A stretch of 64,000 bases of DNA from Corynebacterium sp. (GTDB lineage: Bacteria > Actinomycetota > Actinomycetes > Mycobacteriales > Mycobacteriaceae): positions 62,001 through 126,000 of the forward strand of contig NZ_JALAGU010000053.1 in NCBI RefSeq assembly GCF_022712275.1. Reading direction: 5' to 3'. The position numbers and the translations under genes were made by a program. The notes beneath the pieces were generated by a model. It saw nothing but the letters and a program-made list of their open reading frames with translations, had not been told where the DNA came from and did no database searches. Position 1 is the stretch's first letter. The number at the start of each line of letters is the position of its first letter. Positions 17,351-25,688 of the stretch are shown one piece after another.

Positions 17351-19911
17351 CAGTGCACCTCGGTCTCGTGGGCGTTGGTCGGATCGCTCTCGTCGTTCGC
17401 GTCGTGCCAGAGGGACGCATAGGTCCCGCCGGCGTCGATGAGTGTCGCGTGGGTACCGTCCTCGACGATCCGTCCGGCATCCATCACCAGGATCCGGTCG
17501 GCGCGGGCGATGGTGTGCAGCCGGTGGGCGATCATCACCACGGTGCGTCCCACCAGCAGTTCGTCGAGACCCTGCCGGATCTCCCACTCGGAGTCCGGGT
17601 CGGCCGAGGCGGTGGCCTCATCCAGCACGACCACGGGGGTGTCGGCGAGCAACGCGCGGGCGATGCCGATGCGCTGACGTTCACCGCCGGAGAGGTGGGC
17701 GGCGTCCACGACAGTGTCGTAGCCGTCGGGTAGTTCACCGATCCGGTCATGGATCCGGGCCGCGGTCGCTGCGGCGACGATCTGCTCCTCGGTGGCGTCC
17801 GGCCGGGTCAGGGCGATGTTCTCCCGGACCGTGCCGCGTACCAGCTGCACGTCCTGCAGCAGAATGGTGACGGTCGAGTACAGCTCGTCGACGTCCATCT
17901 CACGGATGTCGCGACCGTTGACGCTCACCGACCCGGCCTGCGGGTCCCACAGCCGGGCGATGAGTGCACCGACCGTGGACTTTCCGGCGCCCGAGGGACC
18001 GACCAGTGCGGTGACGGTGCCCTTCTCCAGCGACAGGGAGAGGTCCTGCAGCACCGGACGCTCCGGGGTGTAGCGGAAGGTGACGTCGTCGAAGACGACG
18101 TGCCCTTCCGACCCCGGCCGGTTCGCCGGACCGGCGAGTTCCGGGGTGGACAGCAGCAGTTCCAGACCACTGCGGGCGTCCAGGGACATCATGAGGACCC
18201 CGACACCGCCGGAGATCGCGACGAGCTGTCCACCGAAGGCCGGGCCGAGGATGAGGAAGGGAACGAGGTCGTGGACGCTGACCCAGCCCGGCAGCATGAG
18301 CAGCCAGGCGGCGACGACGATGATGCCGAGCGTGGTGGTCGGCCGGTTGATCATCACCGCGAGGATCTTGCGGGTACCGGTCTTGCGCTGTACCGCGTCG
18401 GTGAAATCGCCGGCTTCCTCGAGGGTCCCGGGCAGATCGACCAGGGAGCGGTCGCCGAAGACCTGGGAGACCTCGCGGTCGGCGAGGAAGGTCTGTGTCT
18501 GCCCGGACAACAGCGACATCCGACGCATGGTCTGGACGGTGCCGTCCTTCTCCTCGATGGAGATCCCGACCATCACCTTGATGAAGATGATGATGGGTAT
18601 GAAGAGCACCAGGCCCAGCCGCCAGTCGACGGTGAACAGGTAGATCAGTGTCGCCACCGGAGTGACCACCGCGGCGACCAGGTCCGGCACCGCATGGGTG
18701 ACCAGGTAGTGCAGGGCGGAGACATCGTCGGCGACGAGCTTCTTCACCTCGGTCGCCGAACGGTCCTGGAACCAGCCCAGCGGCAGGCGGGAGAGTTTGC
18801 CGGTGAGCCGCTTGCGCAGCGCCGCGGCGAAGGAGGAGTCGAAAAGGTGGGTGCCGAAGACCAGCAGTGCGGTACCGAGTGCCGAGACACCCATGATGAC
18901 CAGTGCGATGACGGCGATGCGCACCACCTCGTCGCGGTCGGTGCCTGCGAGGAACCTGCGGGCCAGTTCGGCGAACAGGATGAACGGCACGATCTGCAGC
19001 ACCGAGAGCAGCGCCTGTGCGACTCCGGCGATGACCATCGGGACCGCCGCGCCGGAGAGGACGCTCTCGGACGGGGTGGCGTCCTGCGCCGGGGAGTCGC
19101 TCGCACCGGCGGCAGGCGAGGTGGTGTCCGGTGCGTCGGCGTTCGCCTCGTCGAGGACCTCGGACTTGCCCATCCCCTTGCCCCGGACCCAGTAGGCCTG
19201 GGCATGCAGCGTCGCACGACTCAGATTGTGTTCACGCTGCAGGACAGTGCGGGCGTGTCTGGTGGCGGTGGTCTCCGCGGTGACCCAGGCGTACCAGTCG
19301 GACCAGTCGCGGCCGCTGAGCGCCTGTGCCAGCGTCTGTCCGTCGGGGATCTCGTCGATCCACGCCGCGGTGATGTTCGGACCTTCAGGCAGGGGCACGT
19401 CGGAGTCCGCGTCGGAGTGCTTCTCGAGGTAGATGATCACCTCACTGTCCTCGGGGACGGTAGCCGCGACTGCACGGATCGCCGGCAGGGCGGCGAGATC
19501 GCCGAGCAGCAGGTATCCCGCAGGCGCGGGGTCGAGGGGTTCGAAGGAGACGTCGCCGTAACGCATCGCGGCAAGTTCGTCGCCCGGTTCACAGTTCACC
19601 GCCCACCAGGACGCCGGGCCGTAGGGCTGGTGGATGACGAACTCCATGTCGAACTCACCGGACGCCGGATCTGAACGTGCGATCGTGTAGCCGCGCTGGT
19701 GGAGTTTCGCACCGCCGTCAGGGTCCGGGAACCAGGCACGGAGGAAGGCGCCGGGCGATTCGCCGTCAGGTTCGAGGACAGCTTTGTCCGGGTCCTCCCT
19801 GAACCGGATACGGAGGAAATGCTCCGTCACCTGCTCCTTGTCGACGACGGTGATCCGGTGCTCTTTCGCGCCGAGCGTACGCAGCAGAGCACCCTGGAAT
19901 CCCTTGCCCAC
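17350..19911 (-). CDS. irtA: Siderophore importer IrtA-like (FAD-binding reductase domain fused to ABC transporter)
   Basis: An 853-residue fusion, close to the 859 of M. tuberculosis IrtA. Residues 1-255 form a cytoplasmic siderophore-interacting FAD domain (QRGYTIARSD, the R-x-Y-T flavin motif) that reduces the incoming ferric siderophore. A six-helix exporter-fold domain (about 285-570) and an ATPase follow, with GPSGAGKSTV and LSGGERQRIGIARALL. The GTG start is preceded by AGGAGG. The upstream region has weak DtxR-like half-sites. No siderophore synthesis genes are nearby, so scavenging of foreign siderophores is likely (inference). Confidence 0.88.
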   Translation of the reverse strand: MGKGFQGALLRTLGAKEHRITVVDKEQVTEHFLRIRFREDPDKAVLEPDGESPGAFLRAWFPDPDGGAKLHQRGYTIARSDPASGEFDMEFVIHQPYGPASWWAVNCEPGDELAAMRYGDVSFEPLDPAPAGYLLLGDLAALPAIRAVAATVPEDSEVIIYLEKHSDADSDVPLPEGPNITAAWIDEIPDGQTLAQALSGRDWSDWYAWVTAETTATRHARTVLQREHNLSRATLHAQAYWVRGKGMGKSEVLDEANADAPDTTSPAAGASDSPAQDATPSESVLSGAAVPMVIAGVAQALLSVLQIVPFILFAELARRFLAGTDRDEVVRIAVIALVIMGVSALGTALLVFGTHLFDSSFAAALRKRLTGKLSRLPLGWFQDRSATEVKKLVADDVSALHYLVTHAVPDLVAAVVTPVATLIYLFTVDWRLGLVLFIPIIIFIKVMVGISIEEKDGTVQTMRRMSLLSGQTQTFLADREVSQVFGDRSLVDLPGTLEEAGDFTDAVQRKTGTRKILAVMINRPTTTLGIIVVAAWLLMLPGWVSVHDLVPFLILGPAFGGQLVAISGGVGVLMMSLDARSGLELLLSTPELAGPANRPGSEGHVVFDDVTFRYTPERPVLQDLSLSLEKGTVTALVGPSGAGKSTVGALIARLWDPQAGSVSVNGRDIREMDVDELYSTVTILLQDVQLVRGTVRENIALTRPDATEEQIVAAATAARIHDRIGELPDGYDTVVDAAHLSGGERQRIGIARALLADTPVVVLDEATASADPDSEWEIRQGLDELLVGRTVVMIAHRLHTIARADRILVMDAGRIVEDGTHATLIDAGGTYASLWHDANDESDPTNAHETEVH

Positions 19912-19935
19912 GGCGTTCCTCCTTTTACGAGTGAT

Positions 19936-19966
19936 ACTCAGGTAACAGAAGGCTCACCATACCAAG
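19936..19966 (-). promoter_or_regulatory. Possible DtxR-like half-sites upstream of irtA
   Basis: On the minus strand GGTGAGCCT and TTACCTGA resemble the two halves of the DtxR consensus (TTAGGTTAGCCTAACCTAA), but they are not arranged as one good palindrome; the best 19-mer matches about 11 positions. Iron control is expected for irtAB but is weakly supported here. Confidence 0.3.
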
Positions 19967-20026
19967 ATGGGCGGACACCCGAAAGGGTACGTGGTCGGTA
20001 ACGGGACAGTCGAGGATCAGCCGGGG

Positions 20027-20536
20027 TCAGTCGAGGGTGATCTGCATGAGCGTCATCCCGAGACGGCGTCCGAACTTGGTCCCCACCTCCGGCAGGACGC
20101 CCACCGTGGCGAACCCGAGCTTCTCGTGAAGCCTGAGCGACGCCGTGTTCCCGGACTCGATGGCCGCGACCATGACGTGCTTGCCCTCAGCCCTCGCACG
20201 GATGAGGAGTTCGGTCATCAGCGCGGTACCGACGCCACCGGTACGCGCGTCCGAGGAGACGTAGACCGAGTTCTCGACGGTGTCGCGGAACCCGTCGTAG
20301 CTCCGGAAGTCCCCGTAGGTGGCGTAGCCGAGGACACGATCTCCGGCGTCGACGGCGGTGAGCGCGACCGTGCCGGGCACCCGGTGCGCGCGGAGCCAGT
20401 CGCGACGGTTGTCGACATCGACGGTGTCGTCGTTCCACACGGCGACCGTGTTGACGACCGCGTCGTTGTAGATCTCGGTGATGGCGGGGAGGTCCGTGTC
20501 GCAGGTATCGCGGACACTGATGCTGTTGTCGGTCAC
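20027..20536 (-). CDS. GNAT acetyltransferase, phosphinothricin acetyltransferase-like
   Basis: A 169-residue GNAT enzyme. The layout IRDxxxxDLPAITEIYNDAV, the later SVYVSSDARTGGVGTALM acetyl-CoA loop and LHEKLGFATVGVLPEVGTKFGR match the Pat/MddA group that acetylates phosphinothricin or methionine sulfoximine analogues. The gene stands alone. The end lies about 100 bp downstream of irtA's start region, on the same strand, with no sign of shared control. The exact substrate is not deducible. Confidence 0.85.
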   Translation of the reverse strand: MTDNSISVRDTCDTDLPAITEIYNDAVVNTVAVWNDDTVDVDNRRDWLRAHRVPGTVALTAVDAGDRVLGYATYGDFRSYDGFRDTVENSVYVSSDARTGGVGTALMTELLIRARAEGKHVMVAAIESGNTASLRLHEKLGFATVGVLPEVGTKFGRRLGMTLMQITLD

Positions 20537-20758
20537 AGACGAAGTCTATCCACCATCCAGGGGCGGCACGGTCGTCGGCGCAGTGGTCGCCACCATGACC
20601 GTCTCCTCTGCTGGCGCCACCGCGGACTCCCCGGCCGGACCGGCGGTGGACCCGCCCCTCAGCGGTACCGGATCCTCGGGTGGCAGGGGCCGCAGCGGTA
20701 CCTCGGGAAGCTCCGGCAGTTCGGCGTCCTCCGGATCCCGGGAACGCCGCAACAACCG

Positions 20759-20791
20759 AACCCGGTCCAAGTCTGGAACTTGAACCGGGTT
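20759..20791 (-). terminator. Hairpin terminator downstream of tRNA-Thr
   Basis: Arms AACCCGGTCCAAG and CTTGAACCGGGTT pair over 13 positions with one mismatch and a 7 nt loop. It lies 15 nt beyond the tRNA 3' end in its direction of transcription. Confidence 0.6.
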
Positions 20792-20805
20792 TTACCTGGT
20801 CAGAG

Positions 20806-20878
20806 AGCTGGAGACGAGACTTGAACTCGCAACCTACGGTTTACAAGACCGTTGCGCTACCGATTGCGCCACTCCAGC
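20806..20878 (-). tRNA. tRNA-Thr (anticodon UGU)
   Basis: A 73 nt cloverleaf. The acceptor stem GCTGGAG/CTCCAGC carries discriminator U. The D-arm region reads GGCGCAATCGGTAGCGC, the anticodon loop CTTGTAA gives UGU (threonine ACA/ACG codons) and the T-arm is GCGAGTTCAAGTCTCGT. The 3' CCA is not encoded. It is divergent from thrE, which exports threonine, 120 bp away. Confidence 0.95.
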
Positions 20879-20998
20879 GGGCGTGAAATACACCGCCGGA
20901 GACTCTATCAGGCCCGGCGCCGATCCGCGGTTTCGCCCACTGTCCTGCAGTGTCGTAGGGTGACGACTGACAGAACCGACGTCGGAGGGAAACGTCTC

Positions 20999-22507
20999 AT
21001 GGGTGGCATCGCGACACGGACGCGAACACAGATGACGAATCTGCGGCACCGGGCATCCGACCTGCTCTTCGGCGGAAACCGGTCGACCATCGACACGATC
21101 CGCATGGCGCCGCCACCCTCGCCGCTGGCGCCGGTGGATCTCACCGACCCCCTGGCCATCCACCGCGTCACCGACGTCGCCGCCCGGATCGGTGACCTCC
21201 TGCTCTCCTCCGGTACCGGCAACTCGGACACCAAGGCGCAGATCCTCGCCGTGACCTCGTCCTACGGCCTCTACGGCTGCCATGTGGACATCACACTGAA
21301 CACGATCACGATCTACACCCGCACCACGGACCACTCCGATCCTCCGGTCATCACCTTCCGGGTCGTCAACGCGCTGAACACGGACTTCTCCCGACTGACC
21401 GAGGTTGACCGTCTGATCCGCTCCATCGTCAACGGCGCCACCCCGGTGGAGATGGCCACAGACATCGTCACGGAGCTCGAACGGCGTCCGCTGCCCTACC
21501 GGATGCGCTGGATCCCCCCGGCCTGGGGCGGCTTCGCCGGCTCCGTCGGACTGCTCCTCGGCGGCGGACCCGTAATTTCACTGATCGCACTGGTCACCAC
21601 CACCATCATCATGTCGGTGACCCTCTGGCTCAGCGGGAAGCGACTGCCGCTGTTCTTCCAGAACCTCATCGGCGGCGTCATCGCGACGATCCCCGCGGCC
21701 CTGACCTACAGTTTCGCCCGGGACCTGCACGTCCATGTCTCGCCGTCGATCGTCATCGCATCCTGTATCGTCGCCATGCTCGCCGGCCTGACGCTGGTCC
21801 AGGCACTGCAGGACGGGGTGACAGGTGCGCCGGTGACTGCGTCGGCCCGGTTCTTCGAGACCGTCCTCATGACCGGCGGCATCATCGCCGGTGTGGCGAT
21901 CGGTATCCAGTTGATGAGCCGCCTGGGCATGACGCTGCCTCCGTTGGACACCTCCACCTCGGACCTCGGCGGTGTGAGCGGGGTGGCGCTACGGATTCTC
22001 GGTGGCGTCGGTGCGGCGATGTTCTTCTGTATCGCCGAGTTCTGCGACCGTCGCGCTCTCATCGTCGCGACATTCACCACCTTCGTCGTCTTCACCTTCC
22101 ACCAGTTGGCGATGCCGCTCATCGGGATGGATTCGGTGACCGCCGTCGGGGCGGTCGCCGTGCTCATCGGCCTGGCCGGCGGTCTGCTCTCCCGCCGCTT
22201 CCTCATTCCCCCGCAGATCACCGCTATCGCGGGCATCACCCCGCTACTGCCGGGTCTGTCGCTCTACCGCGGCATGTACTCGCTGCTCTCCGACCAGCTG
22301 GTCCTGGGCCTGTCCAGTCTCGGTATCGCCCTGGCCACGGCGACCGCCCTGGCGGCCGGTGTGACCTTCGGCGAGTGGATCGCCCGACGCCTGCGTAAAC
22401 CCCGGATCCTGCACCGCGACCTGGGTCTGCGACGGCCCCGTGCACGCCGTGCGCCGCGGCACTGGAAACTCCGGGTGGAACGTGCGGGCCGCCGACGTCG
22501 CAGGTAA
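20999..22507 (+). CDS. thrE: Threonine/serine exporter ThrE
   Basis: Proton-driven exporter of threonine and serine in the cytoplasmic membrane. It has 502 residues: an N-terminal soluble ThrE domain with PPPSPLAPVDLTD and SSGTGNSDTKAQI, both nearly as in C. glutamicum ThrE, then about ten membrane segments and GAPVTASARFFETVL. The basic C-tail ends in RRRRR. The ATG follows GGAGG by 10 nt. The frame remains open upstream across the tRNA gene, which is not coding. Its next neighbours are the lysine-tailed protein and otsA. Confidence 0.95.
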   Translation: MGGIATRTRTQMTNLRHRASDLLFGGNRSTIDTIRMAPPPSPLAPVDLTDPLAIHRVTDVAARIGDLLLSSGTGNSDTKAQILAVTSSYGLYGCHVDITLNTITIYTRTTDHSDPPVITFRVVNALNTDFSRLTEVDRLIRSIVNGATPVEMATDIVTELERRPLPYRMRWIPPAWGGFAGSVGLLLGGGPVISLIALVTTTIIMSVTLWLSGKRLPLFFQNLIGGVIATIPAALTYSFARDLHVHVSPSIVIASCIVAMLAGLTLVQALQDGVTGAPVTASARFFETVLMTGGIIAGVAIGIQLMSRLGMTLPPLDTSTSDLGGVSGVALRILGGVGAAMFFCIAEFCDRRALIVATFTTFVVFTFHQLAMPLIGMDSVTAVGAVAVLIGLAGGLLSRRFLIPPQITAIAGITPLLPGLSLYRGMYSLLSDQLVLGLSSLGIALATATALAAGVTFGEWIARRLRKPRILHRDLGLRRPRARRAPRHWKLRVERAGRRRRR

Positions 22508-22552
22508 GATGGGAGCCTTGCAACCGCACGATCATCTCTAGAGGGAGCACCA

Positions 22553-22879
22553 GTGCCGCCGAAGGTCACCGACAACCAGACCACCAGCGCAGAATCCCTG
22601 CACACCGTGGAGGGGGACACCGCCGCCGCAGCCCAGCGGATCGTCGCCACCTACGCCAAGGACCATCTCGACGCCGCCACCCTGATGTGCATGCTGGGTG
22701 TCGAGCCGGAGGGGCTGATCCACCGCAAGGTCGCCGCCGAGTTCGCCGAGCCGGAGCCGGAGAAGAAGAGCCGGAAGAAGTCGACGAAGAAGGCCGCCGC
22801 CAAGAAGACCACGAAGAAGGCCGCGGCGAAGAAGACGACCAAGAAGGCCGCCGCCAAGAAGACCGCCGACAAGGACTGA
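22553..22879 (+). CDS. Small protein with histone-like lysine-alanine repeat tail
   Basis: A 108-residue protein. Residues 1-70 are acidic-neutral and helical (AAAAQRIVATYAKDH, MCMLGVEPEGLIHRKV). Residues 71-108 are a strongly basic tail of repeating AAKKTTKKA units like those in histone H1 tails and mycobacterial HupB-type proteins. DNA or nucleoid binding is plausible for the tail; the head matches no domain I know. It starts at GTG behind GAGGG, ends 7 nt before otsA and is probably co-transcribed with it. Confidence 0.8.
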   Translation: MPPKVTDNQTTSAESLHTVEGDTAAAAQRIVATYAKDHLDAATLMCMLGVEPEGLIHRKVAAEFAEPEPEKKSRKKSTKKAAAKKTTKKAAAKKTTKKAAAKKTADKD

Positions 22880-22886
22880 TACCCAC

Positions 22887-24425
22887 ATGGCCGTCACCCC
22901 CAGCGACATGGTCGTGGTCGCCAACCGCCTCCCGGTGGACCGGACCACGGACCGCAACGGCGAGACCGTCTGGACGACCAGCCCCGGTGGCCTCGTCACC
23001 GCACTGCGTCCGGTGCTCGAGAGTTCGCAGGGCTGCTGGGTCGGGTGGCCCGGTACCACGGCGGACACCCCCGACGAGGAGATCCACGTCTCGGACATGC
23101 CGGAGGGGGCCATCAGCCTCCTGCCGGTGAACATGTCGGCGGAGGAGTTCACGACCTACTACGAGGGATTCTCCAATGACACCCTCTGGCCGCTGTACCA
23201 CGACGTCATCGTCCACCCGGAGTTCCACCGGTCCTGGTGGCGTTCCTATGTGACGGTCAACCGGCGCTTCGCCGAGGCTGCCTCCGAGGCCGCCGCCGAG
23301 GGCGCGACTGTGTGGGTACAGGACTACCAGCTCCACCTGGTGCCCGGCATGCTGCGGGAGCTGCGTCCTGATCTGAGGATCGGGTTCTTCCTGCACATCC
23401 CTTTCCCCACCCCGGAACTGTTCCGTCAGCTCCCGTGGCGCTGGGACGTCCTGCTCGGGACGCTGGGCTCCGATCTCATCGGTTTCCACACCCCGGACTC
23501 GGCGTGGAACTTCCTGTACACCCTGCGCGCGCTCGGCGCGGACGTCTCCTTCGCGAAGGTCGGCACGGGCGACGCCTGCGGCGCCGACACCGGCGCCGAA
23601 GGCACCGACGAGGAGGGTGTCTCCTACATCCGTGGCGCGCGACTGCCCCGCCGGGACGCCGTGGCCGGCACGGTCCATGTCCAGGACCCGGACGGTTCCG
23701 TCCGCGATGTGCAGGTGGGGGTCTTCCCGATCTCCATCGACTCCGCGGGCGTGGCGGAGAAGGCGTCCACCCCGGAGACCATCGCCGCGGCGTCCGCCCT
23801 GCGACGCCGGGTCGGCTCGCCCGGGATCCTGCTGGCCGGCGTGGACCGGCTGGACTACACGAAGGGCATCCTGCAGCGGCTCAAGGCCCTGGAGCAGTTG
23901 CTCGACCGCGGCCAGTTGGATGCGGACAATGTCTGCCTGATCCAGGTCGCCACCCCCTCGCGGGAGCGGATCGACTCGTACCAGCGGACCCGCAACGACG
24001 TGGAGCTGGCGGTCTCGCGGATCAACGGACGCCACGGCAGTCTGGGCCACACGGTGGTGCACTACACGCACGCCAGCCTGCCCTTCGACGAGGTCGTGGC
24101 ACTGTACGCGGCGGCTGACGTCATGCTGGTCACCGCACTGAAGGACGGCATGAACCTGGTGGCGAAGGAGTACGTCGCCTCCCACTCCGACGGCTCGGGC
24201 GCGCTGGTGCTCTCCGAGTTCACCGGTGCCGCCACGCAGCTCACCGAGGGATACCTGTGCAACCCCTATGATGTGGAGTCGACGGCGAACGCCATCATGA
24301 AGGCGATCGAGTCGCCGGAGGACGACCGCCGTGAGCGGATGACCTCGATGTGGGACGAGGTGCGCGCCCACGACGTCCACACCTGGGCCCGCCGCTTCCT
24401 CAAGACCCTGGCGGACGTGAAGTGA
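22887..24425 (+). CDS. otsA: Trehalose-6-phosphate synthase
   Basis: Retaining glycosyltransferase (GT20) joining UDP-glucose or another NDP-glucose to glucose-6-phosphate. It has 512 residues with VVANRLPVDR at the N-terminus, VWVQDYQLHLVPGMLR, FFLHIPFPTPE, DRLDYTKGI and the C-terminal nucleotide-binding LKDGMNLVAKEYVASH. Trehalose is a compatible solute and the sugar of mycolate glycolipids. The stop overlaps the next lipoprotein's GTG start in a GTGA junction, and otsB follows, forming an otsA-lipoprotein-otsB unit as in C. glutamicum. Confidence 0.96.
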   Translation: MAVTPSDMVVVANRLPVDRTTDRNGETVWTTSPGGLVTALRPVLESSQGCWVGWPGTTADTPDEEIHVSDMPEGAISLLPVNMSAEEFTTYYEGFSNDTLWPLYHDVIVHPEFHRSWWRSYVTVNRRFAEAASEAAAEGATVWVQDYQLHLVPGMLRELRPDLRIGFFLHIPFPTPELFRQLPWRWDVLLGTLGSDLIGFHTPDSAWNFLYTLRALGADVSFAKVGTGDACGADTGAEGTDEEGVSYIRGARLPRRDAVAGTVHVQDPDGSVRDVQVGVFPISIDSAGVAEKASTPETIAAASALRRRVGSPGILLAGVDRLDYTKGILQRLKALEQLLDRGQLDADNVCLIQVATPSRERIDSYQRTRNDVELAVSRINGRHGSLGHTVVHYTHASLPFDEVVALYAAADVMLVTALKDGMNLVAKEYVASHSDGSGALVLSEFTGAATQLTEGYLCNPYDVESTANAIMKAIESPEDDRRERMTSMWDEVRAHDVHTWARRFLKTLADVK

Positions 24426-24877
24426 GAACGGCCGTCCGCCGGACGCTCGCCGGTACGACCGCGGTGGCGGGGCTGCTCGCGCTGGCCGCCTGCGGCTCCG
24501 ATGACGCACCCGACGACGTCGTCAATGTCCGCTGGCAGATCACTGCCGTAGGGGACGCCGGGACGGACGTCGCGACCCAGGCCCGCACCTCTTTCGCCGC
24601 CGGAGCGGACACCTTCACCGCCACCGTCGGCTGCGAACAGATCACCGGCTCGGTGGACTGGAACGGATCGGGAGACGACGCGACGGTGACCTTCTCCGAC
24701 ACCGACACCCGCACCGACGACGACTGCCGCCCCGGCGACGAGTACCTGGCCGGGCAACTCACCGGACTTCTGGAGACACCTGAACTGCGCTGGCGTTTCG
24801 ACGACAGCAACGCCCTGCGCGATTTCCGGCTGTGGGTCGCGGACGCCCCGGAGAACGGCATCACCTTCTCCGGGTGA
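24422..24877 (+). CDS. META-domain-like lipoprotein between otsA and otsB
   Basis: A 151-residue lipoprotein with signal peptide and lipobox LAAC. The mature domain runs WQITAVGD...TFTATVGCEQITGSVDW...VTFSDTDTRTDDDC, the beta-meander pattern of META/HslJ-type domains. The GTG start overlaps the otsA stop by 4 nt, implying translational coupling. An uncharacterised gene in the same position is known from C. glutamicum, suggesting a conserved but unknown link to trehalose metabolism or the envelope. Confidence 0.75.
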   Translation: MRTAVRRTLAGTTAVAGLLALAACGSDDAPDDVVNVRWQITAVGDAGTDVATQARTSFAAGADTFTATVGCEQITGSVDWNGSGDDATVTFSDTDTRTDDDCRPGDEYLAGQLTGLLETPELRWRFDDSNALRDFRLWVADAPENGITFSG

Positions 24878-24893
24878 CGCTATGCTGGTGCCC

Positions 24894-25688
24894 ATGACTT
24901 CTCCTGTCTCCGACGCCGACATCGACGCCCTGGCATCCGCCGGTTCCCTCCTGCTCGCCCTCGACGTCGACGGCACCCTCGCCGGATTCTCCACGGACCC
25001 GCTGTCCGTCCGGCTGGTGCCGGAGTCGGCGACAGCGGTCGAGACGTTGCGGACGCTCCCGGACACGACCGTGATGCTGCTGTCCGGACGTGACCTGAAG
25101 CAGCTGCAGATCATCACGCCGTACGGGCCGGTCGCCACCCCGGGACCGGATGATGTGCGCCTGGTCGGATCCCACGGCGCAGAGCCGGCCGAGGCGGACG
25201 CGGATTCCGACGGTGCCGCCGATGTCCTCACCTCGGAGCAGAAGGACCTGCTGGACCGCGTTACCGCACTCGCCGAGGACTACGCCACCCGGGAGGACAG
25301 GCTCTGGGTGGAGTACAAGCCCTTCTCCCGCAGTCTGCACTGCCGGGGAACGCTCAACCGTCCGGTCGCCGAGGCGGCGATGGCGGAGCTGCGGGAGGCT
25401 GTCGGGCAGTTCGAGGGGGTGCACCTCACCGACGGCAAGGACATCCTCGAGATCGCGGTGACCGACATGACCAAGGGCCGCTACCTGGAGTGGTTCATCG
25501 GCGCGACTGTGCCGGACATGGTGCTGTTCATGGGCGACGACACCACCGACGAGACCGCACTGAAGATCCTGCGGCCCCAGGATCTCGGAGTGAAGGTCGG
25601 CGAGGGTGAGACCGCGGCGTCCCGCCGGGTGGCGGACACGCGGGAAGTCGCCGAGGTGCTGCTCAGGATCGCGGCGGCGCGACAGTGA
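24894..25688 (+). CDS. otsB: Trehalose-6-phosphate phosphatase
   Basis: HAD-family phosphatase of 264 residues removing phosphate from trehalose-6-phosphate. Motif I is LDVDGTLAG (nucleophile and acid aspartates), motif II is in MLLSGRD, and motif IV is MGDDTTDE. TATGCT, a good -10 hexamer, sits 7 nt before the chosen ATG, suggesting an additional leaderless message; an in-frame ATG 12 nt upstream within this hexamer is an alternative. The 3' end overlaps the convergent LacI-type regulator gene by 26 nt. Confidence 0.93.
   Translation: MTSPVSDADIDALASAGSLLLALDVDGTLAGFSTDPLSVRLVPESATAVETLRTLPDTTVMLLSGRDLKQLQIITPYGPVATPGPDDVRLVGSHGAEPAEADADSDGAADVLTSEQKDLLDRVTALAEDYATREDRLWVEYKPFSRSLHCRGTLNRPVAEAAMAELREAVGQFEGVHLTDGKDILEIAVTDMTKGRYLEWFIGATVPDMVLFMGDDTTDETALKILRPQDLGVKVGEGETAASRRVADTREVAEVLLRIAAARQ

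Noticed and set aside
17749..19674. 641-codon open frame antisense to irtA
   Set aside because: Composition is dominated by Arg/Asp/Gly/Val reverse-complement artefacts; irtA on the other strand has full motif support.
20546..20770. 74-codon proline-rich minus-strand frame after the tRNA
   Set aside because: Its only start is a TTG inside the tRNA terminator hairpin, with no ribosome binding site and no domain.
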